Shown: positions 44,023 to 53,884, numbered from the stretch's first letter. The stretch: DNA of 63,193 nucleotides from Candidatus Saccharimonadota bacterium (GCA_018062785.1 JAGORO010000005.1:1-63193), one strand, 5' to 3'. Notes: generated from the sequence alone by a model not told the origin. Numbers and translations: made by a program.

Positions 44023-44733
44023 ATGCAAGGGATACTGCTCGTAGATAAGCCAAAAGACTGGACTTCTTTTGATGTGGTGAATTATGTGCGGAAAATCGTC
44101 GCGCAAGAAGAAGGTAAAAAGCCCAAAAACTGCAAAGTTGGCCATACGGGCACGCTCGATCCTGCTGCTACGGGGCTGCTCGTACTCTTGGTTGGTAAGG
44201 ACTACACGCGAAAAGCTCAAGAGCTTACCAAGCTCGATAAAACATACGAGGTCACAATGAAACTCGGGGAGGTTTCGACAACTGGAGACTCAGAGGGCGA
44301 TATCACACCATACGTACATGAGGATGAACTCACAGGGGTAAAAATGCCATCTCAGGACGAGGCCTGCGCCATAGTGCAGAGCTTTGTGGGTGAGATCATG
44401 CAGGTGCCGCCAGCCTATTCTGCCATAAAAATTAATGGCCAGAAGGCGTATGATTTGGCTCGAAAGGGCCAAGAGGTAGTACTCGAGTCACGTAGCGTAA
44501 TAATCAGTGCTATTCACGATATAACATACAATGTTCCGTACATCACATTCACTTGTGATGTCAGCAGTGGTACCTATATTCGTTCGCTGGTCCAAGACAT
44601 TGGTTTATCTCTAGAAACCGGAGCGTACATGAGCGGATTGCGCCGAACTAGAGTAGGCAAGTACGATATTAGCAACTCGCTCGAAGTTACTCAACTTACC
44701 CCAAAAATGATTACCGAATCGCTGCGGACCTAG
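44023..44733 (+). CDS. truB: tRNA pseudouridine-55 synthase
   Basis: 236 residues from ATG 44023, a bit shorter than average. Makes pseudouridine 55 in the T-loop of tRNAs. Motifs: LLVDKPKDWTSFDVVN, KVGHTGTLDPAATGLLVLL with the catalytic Asp, and SGTYIRSLVQDIG. TACAAT at 44011-44016 ends 6 nt before the ATG: probably leaderless. The frame also runs upstream into the proline-rich tail of the previous gene, which I exclude. Confidence 0.95.
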   Translation: MQGILLVDKPKDWTSFDVVNYVRKIVAQEEGKKPKNCKVGHTGTLDPAATGLLVLLVGKDYTRKAQELTKLDKTYEVTMKLGEVSTTGDSEGDITPYVHEDELTGVKMPSQDEACAIVQSFVGEIMQVPPAYSAIKINGQKAYDLARKGQEVVLESRSVIISAIHDITYNVPYITFTCDVSSGTYIRSLVQDIGLSLETGAYMSGLRRTRVGKYDISNSLEVTQLTPKMITESLRT

Positions 44734-44818
44734 AAGTACTTTGATGCCGCTTCGCTTGACTTATACGGTCACGCTTTATACCTTATAGGAGCACTCCTTA
44801 TACCAACACCATTACAGT

Positions 44819-46768
44819 TTGAGGTCTTTGATAATAAATAGAAGTAAAAAATATAAACTATTTTTGCTAGGCGCAGTTTTTTCCTGTGGCGTATTCTTGG
44901 TGGATGCTCCCAAGGCGTACATGGCCGAAAATCTCTGGCAGTTGAGTGAAAGCTACAATTTCCGATACAAGGGCGTGAACACCGAGGGTATCAACGAAAT
45001 TGAGAACTGGGCAATAACGACCGACCCCATTACTGTGCCGAAACAGGATGAGCATATCGCCTCGCGGAATTCCAGTTACGGTATATCTGTAGACGCCGGC
45101 AAACTTAAGGTGATTACACGTCGGCACTGTATTGCGCAGTATACAGAGCCACTCAACGATACAAATGTTACGACAAAAGTCTGCCCCGAGGGTAAAATAA
45201 CCACCTATAGCAGCGGGAGAATTGAGTCGAGCAAGTACTACCAAGGTGATATTAAGGTCGAGGGCATGATTCTTTTACCGGCAAACCCTGCTGCCGGCAC
45301 GCGGCAGGCATTTTGGCTTAAAAATACGCAAAGCTACTGCGGAGTCACTGGTGGCAAGACGATCCAGAGCTCACTGCTCGGCGAGCTGGATATTCTAGAG
45401 TGGTATGGTTCGCAGCCTGAAGTAGGCGATGCAACCACGTATATTACCTGCAAGATGAAGGGGAAGGAGGTTGTTAATCCGTACAGCCGCCACCAGACAG
45501 TGAGTGATACGAGCTATGGCGGCGTGTGGCATAAGTGGTCGGCGAAAATTCATAACAACACTGTCACCTACTATCTAGATAACAAGGAAATTCCAATGAC
45601 GGAGTCGTCGGTACTCACTCAGGCGGTGGACACTGCGACAACCTTTACCTCCAAGAAGGAGGGAATTACATCGGCACGGTATACTACATCGCTGAATACT
45701 GGCATGCAGATTCGCATAAATGGGTATACCTTCGGTAACTTGCCGGGGGAAGTTGCGTCTGCCTTTGATCGTCCAGATCCAACGATAGATTTCCCAGCTC
45801 AGATCATGGAAGTCAAGGATGTCAAAATCTTTACGCGTTTAGCAAAACCAAGTATAGTCGTCTCGACTCCGGTGCAAAGTGCTGTGCTGAAGGCAGGAAG
45901 TGCCATCCCGATTACCCTCGATGCGTCATCACCAAGGGGGATAGCAAAGCTTAAGGTCTATCAAGTAGTTGGTAGCAAGAAAACGCTGATTAAGGCAGTA
46001 AAAAATCCGCCCAGCCATTCTATCGTCAAATGGAAGCCGAAGCTGGACCCAAACCAAGAATCGCAGAAGATGAAGGTACGTATTGAAATGTACGAAAAGG
46101 GTAAAGCGCAGCCAATACTATCCGATCCGATAGCAATACGTGTGCTGCAAAAAATCCCCAAGCCATCAATAAGCCTAACTAGCGATTCGGTACCCGGGGG
46201 CGAAAGGGTAGTCATGCGATCTGAGTCGATGGCTGGCGTTATCAAGATCGACGTAGTCGAGTGGCATGGTAAAACTAAAAAGAGCACGGTAAAGACTTTT
46301 GCTAAAGATGGAGTAGCCAAGTTTACTTGGTCGAGTAAGGGCAAAAAGGCCGGCACCTATAACCTCCAAGCAAACCTCTTTGCAAGCTACGGAGGGAAGG
46401 TCAGCTCGAACAAGATCGAAATGCGCGTAAAGGGTGGCACAAAAAAATCATCCAAAACTAGCGTGCTACCATCGGTAATGATAGTAGGGCTTGCAGATAC
46501 CCAAGAAGTTGCACTGGGCAAAAAAGTGCGTGTTAAGGTAAAGTCTACCACGCCGGCAGGTCTTGATAGAGTTGAGCTTGTTTCGGGCGGTAAGATTCTG
46601 AAGGTTTCTCGTAAAAACAACATAAACTATTCACTATCGACTGCTGGAGTTAAGATCCCGAGAGGTGCGAGCTCTAAAAAGATAGTAATTAGGGCGGTTG
46701 TCTATGCCAAAGACGGCAGGACCGCTCGCTCTCAGCCCGTGACTATAGTCGTCAAAAAAGTTGAATAG
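44819..46768 (+). CDS. Secreted GH16-like protein with Ig-like C-terminal repeats
   Basis: 649 residues from TTG 44819; no ATG lies before the signal peptide and TTG 44828 is an alternative. Basic N terminus, signal helix (LFLLGAVFSCGVFLV), then a ~290-residue concanavalin-like domain with GELDILEWYG, the GH16 active-site pattern ExDxxE (near residues 200-205). Three Ig-like domains with KIDVVEWHGK and similar phrases follow; the Lys-rich C terminus has no membrane anchor. It may cleave beta-glucans or act as a surface lectin. Two Cys pairs could form disulfides. Confidence 0.7.
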   Translation: MRSLIINRSKKYKLFLLGAVFSCGVFLVDAPKAYMAENLWQLSESYNFRYKGVNTEGINEIENWAITTDPITVPKQDEHIASRNSSYGISVDAGKLKVITRRHCIAQYTEPLNDTNVTTKVCPEGKITTYSSGRIESSKYYQGDIKVEGMILLPANPAAGTRQAFWLKNTQSYCGVTGGKTIQSSLLGELDILEWYGSQPEVGDATTYITCKMKGKEVVNPYSRHQTVSDTSYGGVWHKWSAKIHNNTVTYYLDNKEIPMTESSVLTQAVDTATTFTSKKEGITSARYTTSLNTGMQIRINGYTFGNLPGEVASAFDRPDPTIDFPAQIMEVKDVKIFTRLAKPSIVVSTPVQSAVLKAGSAIPITLDASSPRGIAKLKVYQVVGSKKTLIKAVKNPPSHSIVKWKPKLDPNQESQKMKVRIEMYEKGKAQPILSDPIAIRVLQKIPKPSISLTSDSVPGGERVVMRSESMAGVIKIDVVEWHGKTKKSTVKTFAKDGVAKFTWSSKGKKAGTYNLQANLFASYGGKVSSNKIEMRVKGGTKKSSKTSVLPSVMIVGLADTQEVALGKKVRVKVKSTTPAGLDRVELVSGGKILKVSRKNNINYSLSTAGVKIPRGASSKKIVIRAVVYAKDGRTARSQPVTIVVKKVE

Positions 46769-46800
46769 CCCCACACCTTCTAGTGAACACTTCGACTGAA

Positions 46801-46829
46801 TTGACAAAATAGCAAAAATTTGCTAAAAT
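46801..46829 (+). promoter_or_regulatory. Strong promoter with extended -10
   Basis: TTGACA (46801-46806), 17-base spacer, TGCTAAAAT with -10 at 46824-46829. The transcript would start near 46836, so the ATG at 46834 cannot be the start of translation, and ATG 46861 is used. Same promoter type as at 3595, 38210 and 53917. Confidence 0.8.
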
Positions 46830-46860
46830 AGATATGTTATACGAAAATAAACAAACACTC

Positions 46861-48486
46861 ATGTCAGAACAGTCGCAAATACCACCAAGTGATACTCGGC
46901 CACTCCCTCAAGCAGGAGGGGATGGCTATGCGGTGTTTAGTAATCCTGATACCGAAAGTAAGGTGTACGTTATGGGTGTGCCGACCGAAGATGGAATGGC
47001 ATACCTAATTCCTGAGGTCGTTACAGAGGAAAACGAGTATAGGGTGACGGAACGGGTTGGTGCGCTCGCGTTTTATGGTATAGGGGTACGCCGAATCGAC
47101 GGCAGAACCAAAGAGTTAGAGGGCAAGGCAAATGAAGGGCTCGTTGTTGAGCTGAGCTTGGGCGGATATTTAGGCGTGCTAGAGAGGTTTAGTGGTGGAT
47201 CGGAGGTTGTTGCGGAAGCTAGAAGGGCGTTCGATTCTGGCGAGCAATCCGAGCTACTCGATAGCCTGAATATCCTAGCAAGAATGGCGGTGCTCGAGGA
47301 GAAATCGTATGGTTCAGATCAAGACCAAAAGCTATATGATACGTATAAGAATGTATTCAAAATTGAAGCCGAGAGCAGCCATGTACTGACCGAGCTGGCA
47401 GAGAAGGGTCTAGAGGCACACAGCCTAACACTTGTCGCCGACAGGCTTGCCAATGGCGTAGATGGTGGGCTGCTCGAGCAAAGTGTAAAATCGCCCGATG
47501 TGCTAAGAGATGCGGTAATGAGCACCTGGAAAGAGTGTATTGATTTGGCGTTTATGCACAATACAGATCTTGCAGATGATGGCGTGTATACAGAGATACA
47601 CAAGGTCGGGGATGTGTTGATACCAGTTCCTGCCATAAGCTCAGTAGCCTTTACTAGTCGCGACTCTAGCCTTGGCTATGTCGACAAAAGCTCTGGGCAT
47701 ACGCTGGTAGAAATGTACAACATGGGGCCACACCTTTATTCCGACACGAAAGACCTAGATACCATCGTTTTTAACAAAAACTTACTTGAGCTTATTCGTG
47801 GTCTTGGGCTTGAATACTCGGCTGGCAAGACACTACAGCGGCGTTGTGTCACAGTACGGGGCAGTGATGGTGAGCCAGTCGTTGTGCTTACAAAACCCTT
47901 GTATGAGCAGCGAAGTAAGCTGAACGATGAGCAGCTCACCGAAGGCTTGGTAGCAGAGAATATTCAGAGCCAAGTTGACGGCGCACAGCCTAAAACATTG
48001 TCTGGTGAAACACATAAAGAATCATCGATACGCGTCAATGTTACAGAAGTAGAAGTGGCTGGCATGACACTCCCAAATATCGGGGAACTTGGCGTGTTAG
48101 GGCGTTTCGAGTCGCCGGCAGGAGAAGACACAGAGCTTGCATGGTTCTATGGCACTTCCGGTTGGCACGGTGCCGTGAGTCAGGCTGCGGGCGTTGTGGA
48201 TGAAAGAATCCCAATCACGATAGAGGGCAAGCAGTTTAGGATGATTGGTCGATACCAATGGGACCCAATGGAAGGCGTGAGCAAGCACTCGATAGCCCTA
48301 CATGTAGAGGGTAACCCTGATGACTTTGGGGGTGCGCAATCGGTACTGCGCGATATGCTCATTGCCTCGGGCAAAGAATTTCGAGAAGTAATGACACAAA
48401 AAACAGGAAGTTCGGTGCAGCTACCCGCTATGTACATGACTCTCTCGGGCGGGAAGGGCGTGCCAATCCGCATTGATGTGACGTAG
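46861..48486 (+). CDS. Hypothetical protein, 541 residues
   Basis: Start set at ATG 46861 by the promoter at 46801. Soluble, mixed alpha/beta composition, no signal peptide, membrane span or recognised motif. One central region (VGDVLIPVPAISSVAFTSRD, SGHTLVEMYNMGPHLY) and a C-terminal region (MIGRYQWDPM, IALHVEGNPDDFGG) look like folded domains. Belongs to the group of orphan genes with the shared strong promoter and SD-less A-rich leader. Confidence 0.65.
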   Translation: MSEQSQIPPSDTRPLPQAGGDGYAVFSNPDTESKVYVMGVPTEDGMAYLIPEVVTEENEYRVTERVGALAFYGIGVRRIDGRTKELEGKANEGLVVELSLGGYLGVLERFSGGSEVVAEARRAFDSGEQSELLDSLNILARMAVLEEKSYGSDQDQKLYDTYKNVFKIEAESSHVLTELAEKGLEAHSLTLVADRLANGVDGGLLEQSVKSPDVLRDAVMSTWKECIDLAFMHNTDLADDGVYTEIHKVGDVLIPVPAISSVAFTSRDSSLGYVDKSSGHTLVEMYNMGPHLYSDTKDLDTIVFNKNLLELIRGLGLEYSAGKTLQRRCVTVRGSDGEPVVVLTKPLYEQRSKLNDEQLTEGLVAENIQSQVDGAQPKTLSGETHKESSIRVNVTEVEVAGMTLPNIGELGVLGRFESPAGEDTELAWFYGTSGWHGAVSQAAGVVDERIPITIEGKQFRMIGRYQWDPMEGVSKHSIALHVEGNPDDFGGAQSVLRDMLIASGKEFREVMTQKTGSSVQLPAMYMTLSGGKGVPIRIDVT

Positions 48487-48569
48487 GCTTGCATCAGGGG
48501 CCGTAATCTGATAGAATGGTGCCTAACGCCATCATTACTCTCTAATTTTTGGAAGGAAGTTATATACAT

Positions 48570-48836
48570 ATGATTGCTGCTGAGAAAAAAGCGAAGGTCG
48601 TCAAAGACCTACAGGCTAGTAAGAGCGACACTGGTAGTGCTGCTGTTCAGGTCGGTATTTTTACCGAGCGAATCAAGGAGCTTACCGAGCACCTCAAGAT
48701 CAACAAGAAGGACTTTGCTGCTCGCCGTGGGCTGTTGCAGCTCGTTGGTAAGCGCAAGCGACTTTTGCAGTACATTGCCGCCAAGGATGGTCAGGCATAC
48801 TTAGACCTCATCAAAAAACTCGGTATTCGCCGCTAG
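48570..48836 (+). CDS. rpsO: Ribosomal protein S15
   Basis: 88 residues from ATG 48570, normal length. Binds 16S rRNA and nucleates assembly of the 30S platform. Family core: TGSAAVQVGIFTERIKELTEHLKINKKD and RRGLLQLVGKRKRLLQYI. GGAAGGAAG ribosome site, TATAGAAT-like -10 upstream. Followed by pnp, the widespread rpsO-pnp order. Confidence 0.97.
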   Translation: MIAAEKKAKVVKDLQASKSDTGSAAVQVGIFTERIKELTEHLKINKKDFAARRGLLQLVGKRKRLLQYIAAKDGQAYLDLIKKLGIRR

Positions 48837-48851
48837 TTTAGGGATTGGACA

Positions 48852-48987
48852 GTAAGCTGCATGTGTTGCAGCTTACAATCTAGAACCTACATTCTAGAGG
48901 AATTAATAATCGGGGTGGCAAAGCACAGGTTTCCACGTAGAATCGTATGGAAACACATACTCGTGGATGCTTGAACCTTGCGACCCC
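48852..48987 (+). ncRNA. Structured leader between rpsO and pnp
   Basis: Two perfect hairpins come first: GTAAGCTGC/GCAGCTTAC (48852-48876) and TCTAGAA/TTCTAGA (about 48880-48898). Then a larger structure is closed by GGGGTGGCAA (48912-48921) with TTGCGACCCC (48978-48987), one mismatch. Inside, TCCACG pairs with CGTGGA, while GTTTCCA could instead pair with TGGAAAC, and AAGCA/TGCTT competes with GGTT/AACC. The closing stem ends 5 nt before the AGGAGG of pnp, so it could govern pnp translation or RNase processing, as the rpsO-pnp leader does in E. coli. No known riboswitch recognised. Confidence 0.6.
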
Positions 48988-49003
48988 AGAATAGGAGGCT
49001 TAT

Positions 49004-51148
49004 ATGAGCCAAACAACAAATGTTATCAATCCCTTCGGCAAGGGGCTTGTCGTCGTAGAGACTGAATTCTGCGGCCGCACACTCTCACTCGAGGTTAACC
49101 GCGTAGGATTCCGTACAAGTGCAAGTGTGCTGGTACGTTACGGCGACACAGTCGTACTCGGTACAGCTATGGTTGGCAAGCCGATTCTTGGCATGGATTA
49201 CTTCCCGCTCAGCATCGATTACGAAGAGAAATTCTACGCAGCTGGCAAAATCAGCGGTAGTCGATTTATTAAGCGCGAAGGTCGCCCCAGTGACGATGCG
49301 ATTTTGATTGGTCGACTGATTGACCGACCAATTCGACCACTATTCCCTAAGGGGTACCGTAACGAAGTGCAGGGTGTGGCCAGTGTGCTCAGTATGGACC
49401 CGAGCTTCCGCCCAGACATGGTTGCTATGATCGCTATGAGTACAGCATTTATGCTGACGGGCATTCCTTTTGACGGGCCAGTAGCTGGTGTGCGCATTGG
49501 CATGGGCGAAAAGGGCGAGTATAAGGCGTTTATGAGCGCTGAAGAGCTCGACGAAAGTAAGCTCGACCTTGTTGTTGCCGGCCGTGAAGGTGGCATTATG
49601 ATGGTCGAGGCAGGCGCGAATGAAGCCACCGAGGAAGAGGTCGTGAAGGCACTCGAGTTTGCTGCCGAAATTATCAAGCCGGCACTCGAAGCACAAACCG
49701 AGCTCGTCAAGAAAGTTGGCGTCGAGGCACAAGAGTTTGAGCTCATTTTGCCAAACGACGAGGTGCAAAAGGAAGTTGATGCCTGGGTTTCTGGCCAGCT
49801 TGGTGCAGCGCTACACGCGCCATACCCAGAGCGAAACGAAATGATTGGTGTCTTGCGACAGAAAATGCATGACGAGTTTGCGTCTAAAATTGGTGAAGAG
49901 GAATATAAGGCCCATCTGACAGAGTATGATGAAGCACTCACAATGGCTCTTCATAAAGACGTCCGAAACGGCATTGTCGAGCACGGTATTCGCCCAGACG
50001 GCCGTAAGCTAGACGAAATCCGTCCACTCAGCAGTGATGTTGGTCTGCTACCGCGTGCCCACGGTTCAAGTATTTTTACTCGTGGCATGACGCAGGGTAT
50101 GAACATCGTCACCCTAGCTCCACTCAGCTACGCGCAGCTCGTCGATACCATGGAGAAGAATCATGAGCGTCGATACATGCACCACTACAACGCCCCAGGC
50201 TACACTGTTGGTGAAGTTCGACGCCTTGGGTCGCCTGGCCGCCGCGAAATTGGCCACGGTTACTTGGCAGAGCGTGCGCTTACGGCTGTGTTGCCAAGCG
50301 AGGCAGAGTTCCCATACACCATTCGAAGCGTCACAGAGATTATGAGCCAGAACGGCTCGACTTCTATGGCCGCAACCTGTAGTAGTTGTTTGGCATTGAT
50401 GGACGCTGGCGTACCACTAAAGCGACCGGTGAGCGGTATTGCCATGGGCCTAATGGTCGACGGCGATAACTTCTACGTACTGAGCGATATCGCCGATGCC
50501 GAAGACTTCGCTGGTGACATGGACTTTAAGGTGACCGGTACAGAAAACGGCATTACCGCACTCCAAATGGACATGAAAGTACATGGCTTACCAGTATCGA
50601 CGCTTGCAAAGGCACTCGAGCAGGGTAAAGAAGGCCGCGCAGAAATCTTGCGCCACATGATAGGCGTGCTACCAGAGCCTCGGGCCGAGCTGAGCCCGTA
50701 CGCACCGCGCGTCGAAAGCATCACCATTAACCCCGATAAAATCCGCGAAATCATTGGTAAGGGTGGCGAGACAATCCAAAAAATTACTGCCGAAACCGGT
50801 ACCGAAATCGACATTAAAGACGACGGAACTGTCATGATCGCCAGTCCAGACAAAGGTAAGATCGAGGCGGCAAAAGATTGGATCATGTCCATCGTAGAAG
50901 AGCCAGAAGTTGGCAAGATCTACGCTGATAAGCCTGTAGTGAGTGTGCTCGACTTTGGCGCATTTGTGCAGATTCTTCCTGGCAAAGACGGCCTCGTACA
51001 TGTGAGTGAAATGTCCGAAGAGCGCGTAAAGAGCCCAGGCGATGTCGTCAAAGAAGGTGACCGCGTAACGGTCAAGCTGGTCGCTATCGACGATCGTGGC
51101 CGCTTACAGCTGAGCATGAAGGCGGCTGCTCGCGAACAAGGCAAATAA
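49004..51148 (+). CDS. pnp: Polynucleotide phosphorylase
   Basis: 714 residues. Phosphorolytic 3'-5' exoribonuclease of the degradosome-type mRNA decay pathway. Two RNase PH domains (first ~220 residues; second with RPDGRKLDEIRPLSS and GSTSMAATCSS), a KH domain (IREIIGKGGETIQKITAETG) and an S1 domain near residues 625-695. AGGAGG ribosome site before ATG 49004. Its leader is structured. Followed by udg and rnj in the same direction, an RNA-decay/repair group. Confidence 0.98.
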   Translation: MSQTTNVINPFGKGLVVVETEFCGRTLSLEVNRVGFRTSASVLVRYGDTVVLGTAMVGKPILGMDYFPLSIDYEEKFYAAGKISGSRFIKREGRPSDDAILIGRLIDRPIRPLFPKGYRNEVQGVASVLSMDPSFRPDMVAMIAMSTAFMLTGIPFDGPVAGVRIGMGEKGEYKAFMSAEELDESKLDLVVAGREGGIMMVEAGANEATEEEVVKALEFAAEIIKPALEAQTELVKKVGVEAQEFELILPNDEVQKEVDAWVSGQLGAALHAPYPERNEMIGVLRQKMHDEFASKIGEEEYKAHLTEYDEALTMALHKDVRNGIVEHGIRPDGRKLDEIRPLSSDVGLLPRAHGSSIFTRGMTQGMNIVTLAPLSYAQLVDTMEKNHERRYMHHYNAPGYTVGEVRRLGSPGRREIGHGYLAERALTAVLPSEAEFPYTIRSVTEIMSQNGSTSMAATCSSCLALMDAGVPLKRPVSGIAMGLMVDGDNFYVLSDIADAEDFAGDMDFKVTGTENGITALQMDMKVHGLPVSTLAKALEQGKEGRAEILRHMIGVLPEPRAELSPYAPRVESITINPDKIREIIGKGGETIQKITAETGTEIDIKDDGTVMIASPDKGKIEAAKDWIMSIVEEPEVGKIYADKPVVSVLDFGAFVQILPGKDGLVHVSEMSEERVKSPGDVVKEGDRVTVKLVAIDDRGRLQLSMKAAAREQGK

Positions 51149-51164
51149 GTAAACGAGCAATTCA

Positions 51165-51764
51165 ATGGACAAACAACAAAAGCTAGATGAATTGCAGCAG
51201 CAAATTGAGCGGCCAGGTATAACACCTGACTTGGCCGCTCAAGCAACTCAACTGGTTTTTGGGGTTGGGAATCCGGATGCTGACATCGTTTTTATTGGTG
51301 AAGCACCGGGTAAAAAAGAGGATGAGCTCGGCCAACCCTTTGTCGGGGCATCGGGAAAATTTCTCGATGAAATGCTAGCGAGTATTGGGCTTAGGCGAGG
51401 CGATATATACATTACCAATATCGTGAAATATCGCCCGCCAAATAATCGCGATCCACTACCAGAAGAGAAGAAAGAATTTTTACCCTATTTGCAGGCCCAG
51501 CTGGAAATAATTCAGCCAAAACTTGTCGTGACCCTCGGTCGCCACAGTGGGAGTTGTTTCCTGCCGGACCTACACATTAGCTCCGATCATGGCCAGCCCA
51601 AACGGGCAAAACTGGCCTTAAAGCAGGCAAAAGATGATATGCTAGAAGTAGTTATATTGCCTCTCTATCATCCGGCGGCTGCGCTATACAACGGTGGCTT
51701 ACGCGAAACATTACTCGAAGACTTCGCACGAGTCCCCGCAATACTTAAGAAAATCAATCAATAA
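51165..51764 (+). CDS. Family 4 uracil-DNA glycosylase lacking the iron-sulfur cysteines
   Basis: 199 residues. Removes uracil from DNA. Motif A reads GEAPGKKEDELGQPFVG near residues 46-62, then YITNIVKYRPPNNR and the closing motif LYHPAA. The four Cys that bind [4Fe-4S] in family 4 enzymes are absent: the N-terminal CxxC is missing, NVVKC is IVKY and the later Cys is Phe. Only one other Cys is left. The fold may be stabilised in another way. Lies 16 nt after pnp and 26 nt before rnj. Confidence 0.85.
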   Translation: MDKQQKLDELQQQIERPGITPDLAAQATQLVFGVGNPDADIVFIGEAPGKKEDELGQPFVGASGKFLDEMLASIGLRRGDIYITNIVKYRPPNNRDPLPEEKKEFLPYLQAQLEIIQPKLVVTLGRHSGSCFLPDLHISSDHGQPKRAKLALKQAKDDMLEVVILPLYHPAAALYNGGLRETLLEDFARVPAILKKINQ

Positions 51765-51790
51765 CCAACTAAACAAAGGATATCTACTAT

Positions 51791-53884
51791 ATGGATAATC
51801 AAAAATCAAACGGGCCAAAGGGCCCTAGAAGAAACAACAACCAAGCTAATGGCAGGCGATCGAATGGCCGTGGTCGTCAGCAAAATGGAGCCAGCAACCA
51901 AGGCTCTTCAGACCGAAAGCCTGCGGTAAGTCGCGGTGCGGCCGTACGCGCTCAAAAGCGTACACAAATGGATGCACAGCGCATAGCCAACCAGTTTTTG
52001 CCCGCACAAGTCGACGAAAAAAAGCGCGCTAACTTTATCGACGATAGCCCAAGCCTAAAGATCATCGGTCTCGGTGGCATGGATGGCGGTGGAAGTAAAA
52101 ACACCATGCTCGTCGAATATGGCAACGACGCGGTGGTTATCGATTGCGGTAACGATTTGAGCGTTGATCTCCCCGGTATTAACTACGGTATTGCCGACAT
52201 GGCCTACCTCGAGAGCATCCGGCACAAACTTCGTGCCTACGTGATTACACATGGTCACCTCGATCACATTGGCGGTTTGCCACACATTGTGCCACAATTC
52301 CCAGCGCCGATTTATGGCAGTAAGTTCACCATCGGCCGTGTCGAGGAAATCTTTGAAAACTTTGGCTTGCCAATGCCCGAAGGTTTCGAGCTTCAGACCG
52401 TCACCATGAACGAAAACACTCACGAACGACTTAAGGTTGGATCATTTTTTGTAGAGCTTGTGCGCATCACCCACTCAATTCCGGGCAGTACTTGTGTCGT
52501 AGTTGATACGCCAGTAGGGCGAATCATTAACACAGGCGACTTCCGTTTTGATGAAAACCCCCTCGACCACGAACGAAGCGATATCGAGCGGCTCAAGGAG
52601 CTTGGCAATGAGGGTGTGCTGGCGCTTTTGAGTGAGAGTACAACGGTAGAGAGAATGGGCCGAACGCCAAGTGAAAGCACCATCGAACAGAGCTTTATTG
52701 ACATTATGGACCAAGCTCCTGGCCGAATTTTTGTCGGTTTGTTTAGCACCAACATGAACCGAGTTCAAATGATTGTGAATGCAGCTGTGCACCACGGTAA
52801 GAAAGTGGCAATGGATGGCCGAAGTATGGTGAGTACGCTCGAAATGGCCGTACGGCACGGCTTCATGAAGATCCCAAAGGGTACATTCATCCCAATTGCC
52901 CAGGTAGGTGCGATGACCGATCAAAACGTCGTTGTTGTATGTACAGGTAGCCAAGGTGAGCCAAGTAGTGCCTTGCAGCGAATGGCAAATGGTGAACACC
53001 GTCACGTCAAGCTCAAAGAGCAAGACACAGTCATTCTCTCTAGTACACCGATTCCAGAGAGTGGTAACGACGCGCTCATTGGTCAGATGGTCGATGATCT
53101 AACTAAAAAAGGTGTACATATCTTCGAGCACCGCAACCACGAGCTCGACAAGGTAGGCCCACTGCACGTATCTGGACATGCCAGCCAAGACGAGTATGCC
53201 GAGATGATTCGATACACCAAACCAAAGTTTTTCATCCCCATTTACGGAGCGTACCGTGTTAAGCAGCGTCACATCGATCTTGCTATCGAAGAGGGAATTC
53301 CTCGCGATAATACCGTAAACGCCCTTAACGGTGAAGTTATTGCGCTTACGCAGGACAAAATGGAAATTATCGGCACGGTACCAACCGGAACGATTCTTGT
53401 CGACCAGTCTGGTTCGATCGTTAATAACGTTGTTGTGAAGGATCGCGTACTCTTGGCCGAGGAAGGTCTTGTAGCCGTCGTACTTACCGTCGACAAGAAG
53501 TCTGGCTCGCTCATGACTAGCCCCGACATCATTAGCCGTGGATTCATCTACATGCGCGAGCAAGAAGAGCTCATAAATGGCTTGCGCACCGAGATTCGTC
53601 GTGCAGTGCAGCAGCGGTTCAAGCGCATTGACCTCGATCGCTTTAAGGCGGAAATGAAAGACCACATCACGCATTATCTGTTTGAGCACACCGGCCGTAG
53701 CCCAATTGTGATACCAGTGGTAAACATTGTCGGTGGGCGCTCTGAGGGCAGCAAAAACAGTAAAGAACAGCCAGCAAAGCCTGCCGCACCACAGAAAACC
53801 CCCGAAGAGATCGCCGCCGACCAGCAGAAACGATTCCAAGAAATGCGCGAACGTCTGCTCAACCAAGATCCACGCGTTGACTAG
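51791..53884 (+). CDS. rnj: Ribonuclease J
   Basis: 697 residues. Metallo-beta-lactamase/beta-CASP ribonuclease with 5'-3' exo and endo activity in RNA turnover. THGHLDHIGG (metal motif), NTGDFRFDE, GTIFPIAQ-like FIPIAQVG and HVSGHASQDE are visible, and the C-terminal domain ends near residue 650. The first ~75 residues are basic and disordered (NGRRSNGRGRQQNG), longer than usual and possibly an RNA-binding tail. AAAGGATAT lies before the ATG. Confidence 0.95.
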   Translation: MDNQKSNGPKGPRRNNNQANGRRSNGRGRQQNGASNQGSSDRKPAVSRGAAVRAQKRTQMDAQRIANQFLPAQVDEKKRANFIDDSPSLKIIGLGGMDGGGSKNTMLVEYGNDAVVIDCGNDLSVDLPGINYGIADMAYLESIRHKLRAYVITHGHLDHIGGLPHIVPQFPAPIYGSKFTIGRVEEIFENFGLPMPEGFELQTVTMNENTHERLKVGSFFVELVRITHSIPGSTCVVVDTPVGRIINTGDFRFDENPLDHERSDIERLKELGNEGVLALLSESTTVERMGRTPSESTIEQSFIDIMDQAPGRIFVGLFSTNMNRVQMIVNAAVHHGKKVAMDGRSMVSTLEMAVRHGFMKIPKGTFIPIAQVGAMTDQNVVVVCTGSQGEPSSALQRMANGEHRHVKLKEQDTVILSSTPIPESGNDALIGQMVDDLTKKGVHIFEHRNHELDKVGPLHVSGHASQDEYAEMIRYTKPKFFIPIYGAYRVKQRHIDLAIEEGIPRDNTVNALNGEVIALTQDKMEIIGTVPTGTILVDQSGSIVNNVVVKDRVLLAEEGLVAVVLTVDKKSGSLMTSPDIISRGFIYMREQEELINGLRTEIRRAVQQRFKRIDLDRFKAEMKDHITHYLFEHTGRSPIVIPVVNIVGGRSEGSKNSKEQPAKPAAPQKTPEEIAADQQKRFQEMRERLLNQDPRVD

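Noticed and set aside
46834-46860. ATG at 46834 as the start of the 541-residue gene
   Set aside because: It lies before the expected transcription start from the promoter at 46801.
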